Below, one piece after another: positions 28,649 through 38,294 of a stretch of DNA of 64,000 bases. Source of the stretch: an uncultured Luteimonas sp. Lineage in GTDB: Bacteria > Pseudomonadota > Gammaproteobacteria > Xanthomonadales > Xanthomonadaceae. Every line of letters starts with the position of its first letter. The stretch's first letter is position 1. The stretch covers positions 1 to 64,000 of the forward strand of contig CALLKI010000060.1 of assembly GCA_938008415.1 (NCBI GenBank), given 5' to 3'. A model generated the notes under the pieces. The model made no database searches and was not told the origin of the DNA. It saw only the letters and a program-made list of their open reading frames with translations. The position numbers were made by a program, and so were the translations under genes.

Positions 28649-30181
28649 TCACAGGTCGAACTTGATGCCTTGCGCCAGCGGCAACGCGTCGGAGTAGTTG
28701 ATCGTGTTGGTCTGCCGGCGCATATACGCCTTCCACGCATCCGAGCCCGATTCCCGGCCACCGCCGGTGTCCTTCTCGCCGCCGAAGGCGCCGCCGATCT
28801 CCGCGCCCGAGGTGCCGATGTTGACGTTGGCGATGCCGCAGTCGGAGCCGGCGGGCGAAAGGAACAGCTCGGCGCGCTTGAGGTTGGTGGTGAAGATCGC
28901 CGAGGACAGACCCTGGGGGACGGCGTTCTGCATCTCGATCGCCTCCTCGATGTCCCGGTACTTCATCACGTACAGGATCGGGGCGAAGGTCTCCTCCTGC
29001 ACGATCCCGGCGTCATTGCCCAGGCCGGTGATGATCGTCGGCAGGACGAAGAAGCCCGGGCGGTCGAGGGCGGCGCCACCGGTCTCGACCTTGCCGCCGG
29101 CGGCCTTCGCCCGTTCCACGGCGCCGAGGAAGGCCTGCACGGCCTCGCGGCTGTTGAGCGGCCCCATCAGGTTGGCCGGGTCGGTCGGGTCGCCGATCCG
29201 CTTCTCGACCTGCTTGTAGGCCGCCACCAGCTTCTCGACCACCTGGTCGTAGATGGATTCGTGCACGATCAGGCGGCGGGTGGTGGTGCAGCGCTGGCCC
29301 GCGGTGCCGACCGCGCCGAACACGATCGCCGGGATCGCCAGCTTCAGGTCGGCGGTCTCGTCCACGATGATCGCGTTGTTGCCGCCCAGCTCCAGCAGGC
29401 AGCGGCCCAGGCGGCGCGCCACGCGCTCTGCGACGATCCGGCCGACCCGGGTCGAGCCGGTGAAGCTGACCAGCGGGATCCGGCGGTCGTCCACGAAACG
29501 CTGCGCCAGCTCGGTGCCGGCGTCGTTGAACAGGAAGAAGATGTCGGGGAAGCCGCCCTCGCGCAGGGCCTCGTTGCAGATCTTCATGGCCGCGATCGCC
29601 GAGTACGGCGTCTTCGGCGACGGCTTCCAGATGCACACGTCGCCGCAGACGGCGGCGATGAACGCGTTCCACGACCAGACCGCGACCGGGAAGTTGAAGG
29701 CCGAGATGATTCCGACCAGGCCGAGCGGGTGCCACTGCTCGTACATGCGGTGGCCGGGGCGCTCGCTGTGCATGGTCAGGCCGTAGAGCTGGCGCGAGAG
29801 GCCGACGGCGAAGTCGCCGATGTCGATCATCTCCTGCACCTCGCCGTCGCCCTCGGGCTTGGACTTGCCCATCTCGAGGGCCACCAGCGAGCCCAGCGCG
29901 TCCTTGTGCTTGCGCAGGGCATTGGCGCACAGGCGGATCGCCTCGCCGCGCCGGGGCGCCGGGGTGGTGCGCCAGACCTTGAACGCGGCCTGGGCGCGCT
30001 CGACGATCAGCTCGTAGTCGGCCTGCGACGAGGCCCGCACGCGGCCCAGCACCTCGCCCGTGGCCGGGCTCACCGGCTCGAGCACGCCGGCGTCCGTGGT
30101 CTTCGACCACTCGCCGTTGCCAAGGTAGGTGCCGGATTCTTCGGAGGAGAGGTTGAGGGCTGCGAGGACGGGATGGGTCAT
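28649..30181 (-). CDS. amaB: ALDH7-type aldehyde dehydrogenase (piperideine-6-carboxylate/aminoadipate semialdehyde type)
   Basis: 510-residue NAD(P)-dependent aldehyde dehydrogenase of the antiquitin (ALDH7) branch. The diagnostic C-terminal stretch SGAEIGGAFGGEKDTGGG with the following RESGSDAWKAYMRR, and QEETFAPILYVMKY, match antiquitins. Catalytic Glu is in LELGGNN and the nucleophile Cys in GTAGQRCTTTRR. Antiquitins oxidise alpha-aminoadipate semialdehyde in lysine catabolism, hence the symbol AmaB used in Pseudomonas; other aldehydes are possible. It has no lysine-degradation neighbours here. Confidence 0.88.
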   Translation of the reverse strand: MTHPVLAALNLSSEESGTYLGNGEWSKTTDAGVLEPVSPATGEVLGRVRASSQADYELIVERAQAAFKVWRTTPAPRRGEAIRLCANALRKHKDALGSLVALEMGKSKPEGDGEVQEMIDIGDFAVGLSRQLYGLTMHSERPGHRMYEQWHPLGLVGIISAFNFPVAVWSWNAFIAAVCGDVCIWKPSPKTPYSAIAAMKICNEALREGGFPDIFFLFNDAGTELAQRFVDDRRIPLVSFTGSTRVGRIVAERVARRLGRCLLELGGNNAIIVDETADLKLAIPAIVFGAVGTAGQRCTTTRRLIVHESIYDQVVEKLVAAYKQVEKRIGDPTDPANLMGPLNSREAVQAFLGAVERAKAAGGKVETGGAALDRPGFFVLPTIITGLGNDAGIVQEETFAPILYVMKYRDIEEAIEMQNAVPQGLSSAIFTTNLKRAELFLSPAGSDCGIANVNIGTSGAEIGGAFGGEKDTGGGRESGSDAWKAYMRRQTNTINYSDALPLAQGIKFDL

Positions 30182-30253
30182 GGCGTCGCGGTACTCCCTG
30201 ATGGGCCGCGGTCCGCCCGGGGGCGCGCGGCCGGAACAGTGCGTGGGATGGAA

Positions 30254-30330
30254 TGGCGCCCCCGGCGCGATTCGAACGCACGACCTTCCCCTTAGGAGGG
30301 GGACGCTCTATCCAGCTGAGCTACGGGGGC
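30254..30330 (-). tRNA. tRNA-Arg (anticodon CCT)
   Basis: Read on the minus strand, a 77-nt cloverleaf: acceptor GCCCCCG paired with CGGGGGC, D-arm GCTC-AGCTGGATA-GAGC, anticodon arm TCCCC-CTCCTAA-GGGGA giving anticodon CCT (codon AGG), T-arm GTGCG-TTCGAAT-CGCGC, discriminator G and an encoded CCA. Located between the aldehyde dehydrogenase and azurin genes; no integrase or att duplication beside it. Confidence 0.95.
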
Positions 30331-30379
30331 GGAGCCGGAATTGTCTCACGGGCGCGCCGCATTCCCAACCCGCGGGCAC

Positions 30380-30411
30380 AAAAAAACGGCGGCGGACATC
30401 CCCGCCGCCGT
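30380..30411 (-). terminator. Rho-independent terminator of the azurin gene
   Basis: On the minus strand ACGGCGGCGG (30402-30411 read reversed) pairs with CCGCCGCCGT around a 6-nt loop and is followed by seven Ts (plus-strand A run 30380-30386). It starts 23 bp after the azurin stop. Confidence 0.88.
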
Positions 30412-30433
30412 GCCGCCGCGCGGCCGGTGGAGC

Positions 30434-30889
30434 TCAGGGGGCGACCACCACCGTGCCGCGCATCAAAGCGGAGTGGCCGGGGAACGAGCAGAAGAAGGTG
30501 TAGGCGCCGCCCGCGCGCAGCCGGTTGCCGGGCAGGGAGGCGGTGGCCTTCTGGCCGCCGCCGATCAGCGGGGTGGCAGCCAGGATCCGGCGGTCGTCCG
30601 CCGGCACGTAGCCGGCGGCGGCACCGGCCTTGAGGCCCGCGCCGGCCACGGCATCGGCGTCCGTGCTCGCGGTCAGCACCACGTTGTGGCCCATCGCCGC
30701 GGCCGGCAGCCTGCCGGTGTGCTCCAGCTCGATCGTGATCGTCTGGCACGAGGCCGAGACGGTCACCGATTTCTGGTCGAAGCGCATGTCGTCGCCGGCC
30801 TTGAGCCGGATCGCGCAGTCGGGGGAGGCCTGGGCCAGTGTGCTGGCGCCGGCCAGGGCCAGGGCGAGGATCAGTCTGCGGGCGTGCAT
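30434..30889 (-). CDS. azu: Azurin (type 1 blue copper protein)
   Basis: Periplasmic electron carrier; in denitrifiers azurin can donate to copper or cd1 nitrite reductase. 151-residue precursor with a signal peptide cleaved near residue 21 (ALAQA). Copper ligands are His68 (MGHNVV), Cys134 (FFCSFPGH), His139 and the axial Met143; the disulfide cysteines Cys25 and Cys48 are also present. The ATG at 30889 gives a normal signal peptide. It faces away from the truncated haemoglobin gene, and the shared gap holds an FNR box with a -10-like GATCAT 22 bp beyond it in this direction, so anaerobic induction is likely. Confidence 0.95.
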   Translation of the reverse strand: MHARRLILALALAGASTLAQASPDCAIRLKAGDDMRFDQKSVTVSASCQTITIELEHTGRLPAAAMGHNVVLTASTDADAVAGAGLKAGAAAGYVPADDRRILAATPLIGGGQKATASLPGNRLRAGGAYTFFCSFPGHSALMRGTVVVAP

Positions 30890-30936
30890 CGCGGTGTCTC
30901 CGGTGGGGGGCGGGGGCTTGCGGGAGGAGGACCCGC

Positions 30937-30942
30937 ATGATC
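30937..30942 (-). promoter_or_regulatory. -10-like hexamer of azurin promoter
   Basis: GATCAT on the minus strand, separated by 22 bp from the FNR box at 30965-30978. Predicts transcription from about 30930 and a leader near 40 nt. Confidence 0.55.
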
Positions 30943-30964
30943 GGCCCGTCCCGGCGGCGGTTCC

Positions 30965-30978
30965 TTGATCTGGATCAG
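30965..30978. promoter_or_regulatory. FNR-type box shared by azurin and truncated haemoglobin
   Basis: TTGAT-CTGG-ATCAG, one mismatch to the palindromic consensus TTGAT-N4-ATCAA. It lies in the 157-bp gap between the divergent starts at 30889 and 31047, with a -10-like hexamer 22 bp away on each side (GATCAT toward azurin, GAAGAT at 31001-31006 toward the globin). Being palindromic, one box could serve both. Confidence 0.75.
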
Positions 30979-31046
30979 ACCGGAGGGGGATGCGGGCTGC
31001 GAAGATGGACGATTCGGATCCGGACAGGACTGCGAGGGAAATGGAA

Positions 31047-31436
31047 ATGGACGAGCCGGTTCCCGGCCCCGGCCTGTGCACCGAGGAGGAAGTGCGGCGG
31101 CTGGTGCACGCGTTCTACGCGCGTGTGCGCGCCGACGCGCTGCTCGGCCCGGTGTTCGAGGCGCACGTGGACGACTGGCCGGCGCACCTGTCGCACCTGG
31201 TGGACTTCTGGTCGGCGATGCTGCGCGGCACGCGCCGCTTCCGCGGGGCGCCGGTGCAGCGCCACAACGCCCTGCCCGGGCTGGACGAAGCGATGTTCGG
31301 GCGCTGGCTGGAGTTGTTCCGGCAGACCACGGCGGAGCTGGGCAACCCGCGGATGCGGCAGGTCGCGGACGAGCTGGCCGAACGGACGGCGGCCACGCTG
31401 CTGGCGCGGTACCGCGAGGCGCACGCGCGGGGGTGA
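31047..31436 (+). CDS. Group III truncated haemoglobin
   Basis: 129 residues with the group III pattern: EEEVRRLVHAFYARVRADALLGPVFEAHV, then DWPAHLSHLVDFWSAMLRGTRRFRG and a HNALPGLDEAMFGRWLELF block in which the proximal His should sit. Such globins bind NO or O2 and are common beside respiratory genes. ATGs at 30990, 31005 and 31041 are also in frame; 31047 was chosen because GAGGGA lies 7 nt before it and because the FNR box predicts transcription starting near 31013, downstream of the two earlier ATGs. Proximity to azurin and the cco cluster suggests a role under low oxygen or NO stress. Confidence 0.82.
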   Translation: MDEPVPGPGLCTEEEVRRLVHAFYARVRADALLGPVFEAHVDDWPAHLSHLVDFWSAMLRGTRRFRGAPVQRHNALPGLDEAMFGRWLELFRQTTAELGNPRMRQVADELAERTAATLLARYREAHARG

Positions 31437-31446
31437 ACGGGCCGGG

Positions 31447-32175
31447 TCAGCGCCCGGGCAGCGGCCGGCAGCCCAGCGCCGACAGCACGCCGTGCAGGGC
31501 CGGCACCTGCATCAGCCACGGCGCGGCGATGGTGAGCAGGCCGAACGCCAGCACCAGGGCCGCGGCCAGCCTCCGCGTGCCCGGCTGGCGCAGCCAGCGT
31601 CCCACGCGCTGGCCGGACCAGGTCAGCGGCAGCATCACCGGCAGGGTGCCCAGGCCGAAGGCCAGCATGGTCAGGCTGCTGTTGCGCGGGTCGGCCTGCA
31701 GCCAGGCCACGGTCAGCAGGCTGTAGCTCAGCCCGCAGGGCAGCCAGCCCCACAGGGCGCCGGCGGCCAGCCGCTTGGCCACGGTGTCCGCCGGCAGCAG
31801 CCGTCGCTGCAGCGGCGCCAGCCACGACCAGACCCGGGAGCCCGGGCGGGCGAGGAAGGCGGGCAGCAGGCGCAGCTCGAGCAGGCGCAGCGCCACCACC
31901 ACCAGCGCCAGCCCCGCGAGCAGGCGCAACGCCACCCCGATCCAGGGGCCGCGCAGCACCGCGAGCAGGCCGTGGCCGGCCAGGCCGACGGCCAGGCCGG
32001 CCAGCGTGTACCCGCCGATGCGGCCGAGGTTGAGCTGCAGCGCCGCCGGCCAGCCGCCGGTCGCCGACCCGGCGGACAGCCCGGTGGCGATGCCGCCGCA
32101 CATCGCGATGCAGTGCAGGCCGCCGAGCAGGCCGCTGCCCAGTGCCGCGAGCAGGACCAGCCAGTCAACCGGCAT
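31447..32175 (-). CDS. SafE/DsbD-like membrane protein at end of cbb3 assembly operon
   Basis: 242 residues, about six membrane helices, of the sulfite exporter TauE/SafE-like family (COG2836 type). The start LLGGLHCIAMCGGIATGLS and later LWGWLPCGLSYSLLTVAWL carry the two cysteine/proline-bearing helices typical of this group, which also resembles the transmembrane part of DsbD/CcdA; a similar gene follows ccoS in many proteobacteria. Likely substrate or partner is a metal ion or thiol pathway feeding cbb3 assembly, but this is inference. It overlaps ccoS by 11 bp and is convergent with the globin gene. Confidence 0.8.
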   Translation of the reverse strand: MPVDWLVLLAALGSGLLGGLHCIAMCGGIATGLSAGSATGGWPAALQLNLGRIGGYTLAGLAVGLAGHGLLAVLRGPWIGVALRLLAGLALVVVALRLLELRLLPAFLARPGSRVWSWLAPLQRRLLPADTVAKRLAAGALWGWLPCGLSYSLLTVAWLQADPRNSSLTMLAFGLGTLPVMLPLTWSGQRVGRWLRQPGTRRLAAALVLAFGLLTIAAPWLMQVPALHGVLSALGCRPLPGR

Positions 32176-32374
32176 CGCCGCCCTCCCGTCCTTCCTGCGC
32201 GCCATGCGCGGCGGGGTCCACCGGCGGCCGCTCGTTCGGGTCGTCGGCGAGGATGTCGAGCGCGGCGGCGTCGAGGTCGTCGAACTGGCCGCGGCGCACG
32301 GCCCAGACGAAGGCCCAGATCGCCACGCCCAGCAGGACGAGGCTGATCGGCACCAGCAGCAGCAGGATCCTCAT
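32165..32374 (-). CDS. ccoS: cbb3 oxidase maturation protein CcoS
   Basis: 69 residues: one membrane helix (about 3-25, ILLLLVPISLVLLGVAIWAFVW) followed by the CcoS signature WAVRRGQFDDLDAAALDILADD. CcoS is needed to deliver cofactors (haem and copper) to CcoN in other bacteria. It overlaps the ccoI stop (ATGA). The tail is acidic and Pro/Gly-rich. Confidence 0.92.
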   Translation of the reverse strand: MRILLLLVPISLVLLGVAIWAFVWAVRRGQFDDLDAAALDILADDPNERPPVDPAAHGAQEGREGGDAG

Positions 32375-34740
32375 GCGCGGCTCCGGGTCAGGCGCAGGGC
32401 GTTCAGGGTCACCACCAGCGACGATCCTGCCATGCCCAGCGCCGCGATCCACGGCGTCACCCAGCCCGCGGCCGCGAGCGGCAGCGCCAGCAGGTTGTAG
32501 CCGAGCGCCCAGCCGAAGTTCTGCCGGATCACCCTGCGGGTGCGCCGCGCGATCTCCACCGCGGCGGGGATGCGCCCGAGCGTCGGCCCGGTCATCACCA
32601 GGTCGGCGGCGCGCTGGGCGAGGGCGGCGCCGGTGTCCATTGCCAGCGAGACGTCGGCACCGGCGAGCACCGGGGCGTCGTTGAGGCCGTCCCCGACCAT
32701 CGCCACCACGCGTCCTTCCGCCTGCAGCCGGCGCACCAGCGCCAGCTTGTCGTCAGGCGACTGGCGCGCGTGCGCGTCGCCGATGCCCAGCGCCTGCGCC
32801 ACCGCCGCGACCGCGGCCGGCGCGTCACCGCTGGACAGGTGCGGCCGCAGGCCGAGGCCGCGCAGGCGCTGCAGCACGCCGGCCGCGTCGGGGCGGACCG
32901 ACTCGTGCAGCACGAAGCGCGCCGCGGCGCGCGTGCCGTCGCCGAGCCACAGCGCACCGTCGTCCCCGCGGCCGGCGGCGAACTCCGCCCGACCCAGCTT
33001 CCAGCGCCGGCCCCCGACCTCGCCCTCGACGCCGTGGCCCGGCACCGTGACCACGGCGGTGGCCGCAAGCCCCGCATCGGCGTGCATGAAGGCCGCGGCG
33101 AGCGGGTGGCCGGCATCGCGCTCCAGCGCCGCGGCGATGCGCAGCGCCTGCGTCGCGTCCATCCCGTCCATGGCCTCGGCCGCGGCCAGCGACGGCCGGC
33201 CGTCGGTGAGCGTGCCGGTCTTGTCGAACACGATGTCGGTGGCCGAGGCCAGCGTCTCCAATGCGTCGGCGCGCGTGGCCAGCACGCCGGCCCGTGCCAG
33301 TGCGCCGTGCGCCGCCGCCAGCGCGGTCGGCACCGCCAGCGACAACGCGCACGGGCAGCTGATGACCAGCAGCGACAGTGTCACCTCGAACGCGCGCGAG
33401 GGGTCGTACAGGCGCCAGCCCACATACACCGCCAGCGCCGCCACCAGCAGCGAGGCGACGAAGCGGCTGCCGATGCCGTCGGCCAGGCGGGCAAGCCGGG
33501 GGCGGTGCGACTGCGCTTCCTCGACCAGCCGGGTCAGCTGCGACAGCCGGGTCTGCTGCCCGGTGCAGGTCACGCGCACCCGCGCAGGCGTTTCCCGCGC
33601 CACCGTGCCGGCGTACACGGGATCGCCCGCCGCCTTGCGCACCGGGCGCGATTCGCCGGTCAGCAGCGATTCCTCGAACCAGGCCTCGCCGTCGAGCAGC
33701 ACGCCGTCGGCCGGCACCGGCTCGCCGGCGGCGACGCAGGCGACGTCGCCGGCGGCGAGTTCCGACAGCGGCACCGCCTCGCGCCCGTGCGCCGTCTCGC
33801 GCGTGGCGAACGCCGGCCGCGCCCGCGCCAGCGCATCCACCTGCGCGCTGGCGACGTTGCGCGCGCGCTGCTCGAGCATCCGCGCCAGCAGCAGCAGGAA
33901 CACGAACATCACCGCGGCGTCGTACCAGACGTGGCGCGCGCCGGTGATGGTCCCGGCCAGGCTGGCGAAGTAGGCCAGCAGGGTGGAGGTGGCGATCAGG
34001 GTGTCCATGCCCACGTGGCGCGCGCGCAGTTCGCGCCACATGCCGGACAGGAACGGCCAGCCGGAGTAGAACACCACCGGGGTGCTGATCAGGAAGGCGA
34101 GCCAGCGGAAGAAGTCGCGGGTCGCCGGCGCCATCTGGTTGTCGAAGTCCAGGTACAGCGCCTCGGCCATCATCATGCCCTGCAGCGTGCCGATGCCGGC
34201 GACGCCCAGGCGCAGCAGCCAGCGGTTGCGCCCGGCGGCGTGTTCGCGTTCGCGCGCGTCCCCGGTGGCCAGGTACGGCCGGTAGCCGAGCGCGGCCAGG
34301 CGTTGCAGCACCCGGGACAGCGGGGTGGCAGACGGGTCCCATTCGATCCGGATCCTGCCGGTGACGGCGTTGGCGGAGACGTCGCGCACGCCCGGCTCAC
34401 GCAGCAGTGCCTTCTGGATCAGCCAGGCGCAGGCCGCGCAGCGCATGCCGTCGGTGAGCAGGGTGATGCGCATGCCGCCGTCCACCGCGTGGGCGTGCTC
34501 GCGCAGCACCTCGTCCCGGTCCCAGGCGGACAGATCGATGGCTTCGGTGCCGACGCGGCCCGCGGTGGCGGTACGCAGGCGGTAATAGTCGTCGAGCGCG
34601 GCTTCGCGGATCCAGCGCGCGGCCGCGGCGCAGCCGTCGCAGCAGTAGGCGTGCCCGTCGCCGTCGCGCGGCGCCCGCGCCGGGTCGGGAACGGGCTCGC
34701 CGCAGTGGTGGCAGGCGCCGGCGCGCGCCGCGGGGTTCAT
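32371..34740 (-). CDS. ccoI: Copper-translocating P-type ATPase CcoI
   Basis: 789-residue P1B ATPase that exports copper to the periplasm for assembly of the CcoN copper site. N-terminal cysteine-rich region CHHCGEPV...CCDGC, then a heavy-metal-associated domain with CAAC (GMRCAACAWLI), eight membrane helices including the ion-binding SCPCALSLAVP, phosphorylation motif DKTGTLTDG, ATP-binding HPLAAAF and hinge GDGLNDAPVLAGADVS. The double N-terminal metal region is typical of FixI/CcoI rather than CopA. Overlaps ccoH and ccoS by 4 bp each. Confidence 0.95.
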   Translation of the reverse strand: MNPAARAGACHHCGEPVPDPARAPRDGDGHAYCCDGCAAAARWIREAALDDYYRLRTATAGRVGTEAIDLSAWDRDEVLREHAHAVDGGMRITLLTDGMRCAACAWLIQKALLREPGVRDVSANAVTGRIRIEWDPSATPLSRVLQRLAALGYRPYLATGDAREREHAAGRNRWLLRLGVAGIGTLQGMMMAEALYLDFDNQMAPATRDFFRWLAFLISTPVVFYSGWPFLSGMWRELRARHVGMDTLIATSTLLAYFASLAGTITGARHVWYDAAVMFVFLLLLARMLEQRARNVASAQVDALARARPAFATRETAHGREAVPLSELAAGDVACVAAGEPVPADGVLLDGEAWFEESLLTGESRPVRKAAGDPVYAGTVARETPARVRVTCTGQQTRLSQLTRLVEEAQSHRPRLARLADGIGSRFVASLLVAALAVYVGWRLYDPSRAFEVTLSLLVISCPCALSLAVPTALAAAHGALARAGVLATRADALETLASATDIVFDKTGTLTDGRPSLAAAEAMDGMDATQALRIAAALERDAGHPLAAAFMHADAGLAATAVVTVPGHGVEGEVGGRRWKLGRAEFAAGRGDDGALWLGDGTRAAARFVLHESVRPDAAGVLQRLRGLGLRPHLSSGDAPAAVAAVAQALGIGDAHARQSPDDKLALVRRLQAEGRVVAMVGDGLNDAPVLAGADVSLAMDTGAALAQRAADLVMTGPTLGRIPAAVEIARRTRRVIRQNFGWALGYNLLALPLAAAGWVTPWIAALGMAGSSLVVTLNALRLTRSRA

Positions 34741-35254
34741 GGCATGCCGTCGCGCTGCTGCGGCAGCGACGGGGAGAGACGGACCGCGCGTTGCCCGCGC
34801 GGCAGGCGGCCATGGATGCGCCAGCTGCCGTCCTGCGCCGACAGGCGCACGATCCAGTCATGGCCGGGGTCCGGTTCGATCCCGCCCCGCCAGCCGTTGG
34901 CGGCCGGGGCCAGGGTCGCTTCCAGGTCTTCCGCCTCGCTGGACGGATGCTGCAGCAGCAGCTGGAGCGGTTCGCCGCGCTGGAACGTGCCGGTGACCGG
35001 GATCACCTCGACGAAGCCCTCGTCCACCCGCATCACGGCGCTGAGCCTGAGCCTGCGCGCCTGCTCGTCCGGGCCGAGGTCGGCGACCTGGATCTGGGAG
35101 ACGCGGCGCACGTCGTCGCGCACGCTGTCGGCCCCACCGCTGCGCACCGCGATTACCACCAGCGATACCCCGGCGATGACCGCCGCCAGCGGCAGGCCGA
35201 CCACCAGCCACATCGCCGGGACCTTCCAGAAGGGCTTGCCCGTGTCGTGATCGT

Positions 35255-35258
<4 letters not shown>
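34737..35258 (-). CDS. ccoH: cbb3 oxidase assembly protein CcoH (FixH)
   Basis: 173 residues: one N-terminal membrane helix (about 13-38, PAMWLVVGLPLAAVIAGVSLVVIAV) and a periplasmic FixH domain ending in a GWRGGIEPDPGHDWIVRL segment. CcoH stays with the cbb3 complex and stabilises it. Poorly conserved by nature; the call rests on position between ccoG and ccoI and on the WRG/W-hydrophobic strand pattern. Overlaps both neighbours by 4 bp. Confidence 0.88.
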
Positions 35259-36808
<1,550 letters not shown>

Positions 36809-36913
36809 CCTGCTGACACGCTGTCTTGGATGGGCCCGGGAACGCGTGGGAGGGGGATGCGGGGCATGGCGTTGCGGGCAATGGGACGTGGGGGAGGGGG
36901 GCTGCCGCTGCCG

Positions 36914-37213
36914 TCAGTCCGGCGGCAGGGCGCGGTTGAAGCGGCTGGCCGGCCGCAGCAGGATCCAGGTGAACAGGCTGGACGAGGCGGTGGCCAGCCA
37001 GAACATGAAGAAGCCGATGGTGTAGCCCAGCCCGCGCGAAATCGGCATCTCCGGGAAGGTCATGTCGCGCAGCTCGAGCGGGTCGACGAAGGCGAAGAAC
37101 ACCATCGTGCACACGCCCGCGGCGAAGAAACTGGGCCACAGGATCGCGCCCACCCGCTGCGCCATCGGGCGCGGCGGGTGGTCGAATCGCGGGGTGTCCG
37201 TGCCGGTGGTCAT
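36914..37213 (-). CDS. Small membrane protein in the cbb3 operon, unknown function
   Basis: 99 residues with two predicted membrane helices (about 23-43, ILWPSFFAAGVCTMVFFAFV, and about 64-86, YTIGFFMFWLATASSSLFTWILL) joined by a short loop with LELRDMTFPEMPISRG. It overlaps ccoP by 4 bp and so is translationally coupled to the oxidase structural genes. No CcoQ/CcoM/CcoH signature is seen. It may be a lineage-specific oxidase subunit or assembly factor; position is the only evidence. Confidence 0.75.
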   Translation of the reverse strand: MTTGTDTPRFDHPPRPMAQRVGAILWPSFFAAGVCTMVFFAFVDPLELRDMTFPEMPISRGLGYTIGFFMFWLATASSSLFTWILLRPASRFNRALPPD

Positions 37214-38157
37214 TGCGTGGAAGCTCCGTCCGTGCCGTCGCCGGTATGCGACAGCGACCAGACGTAGGCGGCGACTAGGCGCGCGCGCGTCTCGCCGAGC
37301 AGCTCGCGGTGCGCCGGCATGATGCCGTGGCGGCCCTCGGTGATGGTCCGGCGGATGCTCTCCAGCGTGTTCGGGTAGAGCGTGTTGCGTGCGGTCAGGT
37401 CCGGTGCGCCGAGGTCCTGGTTGCCCTTGCCGTCGGGACCGTGGCAGGCGATGCACAGGTTCTGGTAGTACTTCTCGCCGAGCGCGGCCATGGCGTCGGC
37501 GCGCAGGCGCTCCTGCAGGTCGCCGCCGGCGCGCAGGGCACGCACGTAGGCCGCGGTCTGGGTGATCGCGACGTCGCCGCCCATGCCCTCGAGCACGTTG
37601 CCCAGCGGGGGCATCACGCCCTCGCGTCCGTCCAGCACCGTCTCGAGGATGCGCTCGGGCGAGCCGCCCCAGTTCCAGGCCTCGTCGGTGAGGTTCGGGT
37701 AGCCCGGGGCGCCCTGGGCGGACGAGCCATGGCACACGGCGCAGTTGTTGGCGAAGATCGAGCGGCCGAGTTCCAGCGCCTTCGGGTCGAGCGCCAGCTC
37801 CTGGACCGGCCTGCCGGCGTACGCGCCGAAGGTTTTCTCCAGCACCGCGTCGCGGCGCGCCTTGTCGGCGTCATGCTCGGCGGCGGAAGTCCAGCCGCCG
37901 ATGCCCGCGAAGCCGCCCAGGCCCGGGTACCAGACCAGGTAGGCGATGCTGAAGACGATGGTGATGTAGAACAGGTTGATCCACCACTTCGGCAGCGGCT
38001 TGTTGTACTCGGTGATGTCGCCGTCCCAGACGTGGCTGGTGTCGGTGGGCGCGGGGTCGCCAGGGCGGCGACGCGCGGTCCACCACAGCAGCCACACGCA
38101 GCCGACGATCATGACCACCACGAGGGCGATGACATACCAGGTCCATGCGGCGTTCAC
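37210..38157 (-). CDS. ccoP: cbb3 oxidase subunit III, dihaem cytochrome c
   Basis: 315 residues. Membrane-anchored dihaem cytochrome that feeds electrons to CcoO/CcoN. One N-terminal membrane helix (about 7-25) plus a second hydrophobic stretch (about 56-75, WINLFYITIVFSIAYLVWYPG), then two cytochrome c domains with CxxCH at CAVCHG and CIACHG and axial Met regions MPPLGN and MPAHRE. The cytoplasm-side segment with WDGDITEYNKPLPKWW is the usual CcoP N-terminal motif. Overlaps ccoQ and the 99-residue gene by 4 bp. Confidence 0.96.
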   Translation of the reverse strand: MNAAWTWYVIALVVVMIVGCVWLLWWTARRRPGDPAPTDTSHVWDGDITEYNKPLPKWWINLFYITIVFSIAYLVWYPGLGGFAGIGGWTSAAEHDADKARRDAVLEKTFGAYAGRPVQELALDPKALELGRSIFANNCAVCHGSSAQGAPGYPNLTDEAWNWGGSPERILETVLDGREGVMPPLGNVLEGMGGDVAITQTAAYVRALRAGGDLQERLRADAMAALGEKYYQNLCIACHGPDGKGNQDLGAPDLTARNTLYPNTLESIRRTITEGRHGIMPAHRELLGETRARLVAAYVWSLSHTGDGTDGASTQ

Positions 38158-38294
38158 GGCGACTGCTCCTCGTCGTTTTCCAGCGGCAGCCGGGCGGCCG
38201 CCTCGAAATCGGATTTGCGCTTCGGGCTCCAGGCCCAGATCCAGCCGGCCACGAAGGTGGCCAGCAGGATCGCGGTGACGATTCCGGAGATCAT
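38154..38294 (-). CDS. ccoQ: cbb3 oxidase subunit IV, CcoQ
   Basis: 46 residues: one membrane helix (about 3-21, SGIVTAILLATFVAGWIWAW) followed by the typical CcoQ tail SPKRKSDFEAAARLPL and acidic end. CcoQ stabilises the complex in the presence of oxygen. It overlaps ccoO upstream and ccoP downstream, each by 4 bp (ATGA). Confidence 0.93.
   Translation of the reverse strand: MISGIVTAILLATFVAGWIWAWSPKRKSDFEAAARLPLENDEEQSP

Noticed and set aside
30254..30330. tRNA-Arg as integration site of a genomic island
   Set aside because: No integrase, no repeated tRNA 3' end nearby, and the flanking genes show ordinary composition.
30990..31046. Upstream ATG starts for the truncated haemoglobin
   Set aside because: They precede the start site predicted from the FNR box, and the encoded residues are not globin-like; GAGGGA favours 31047.
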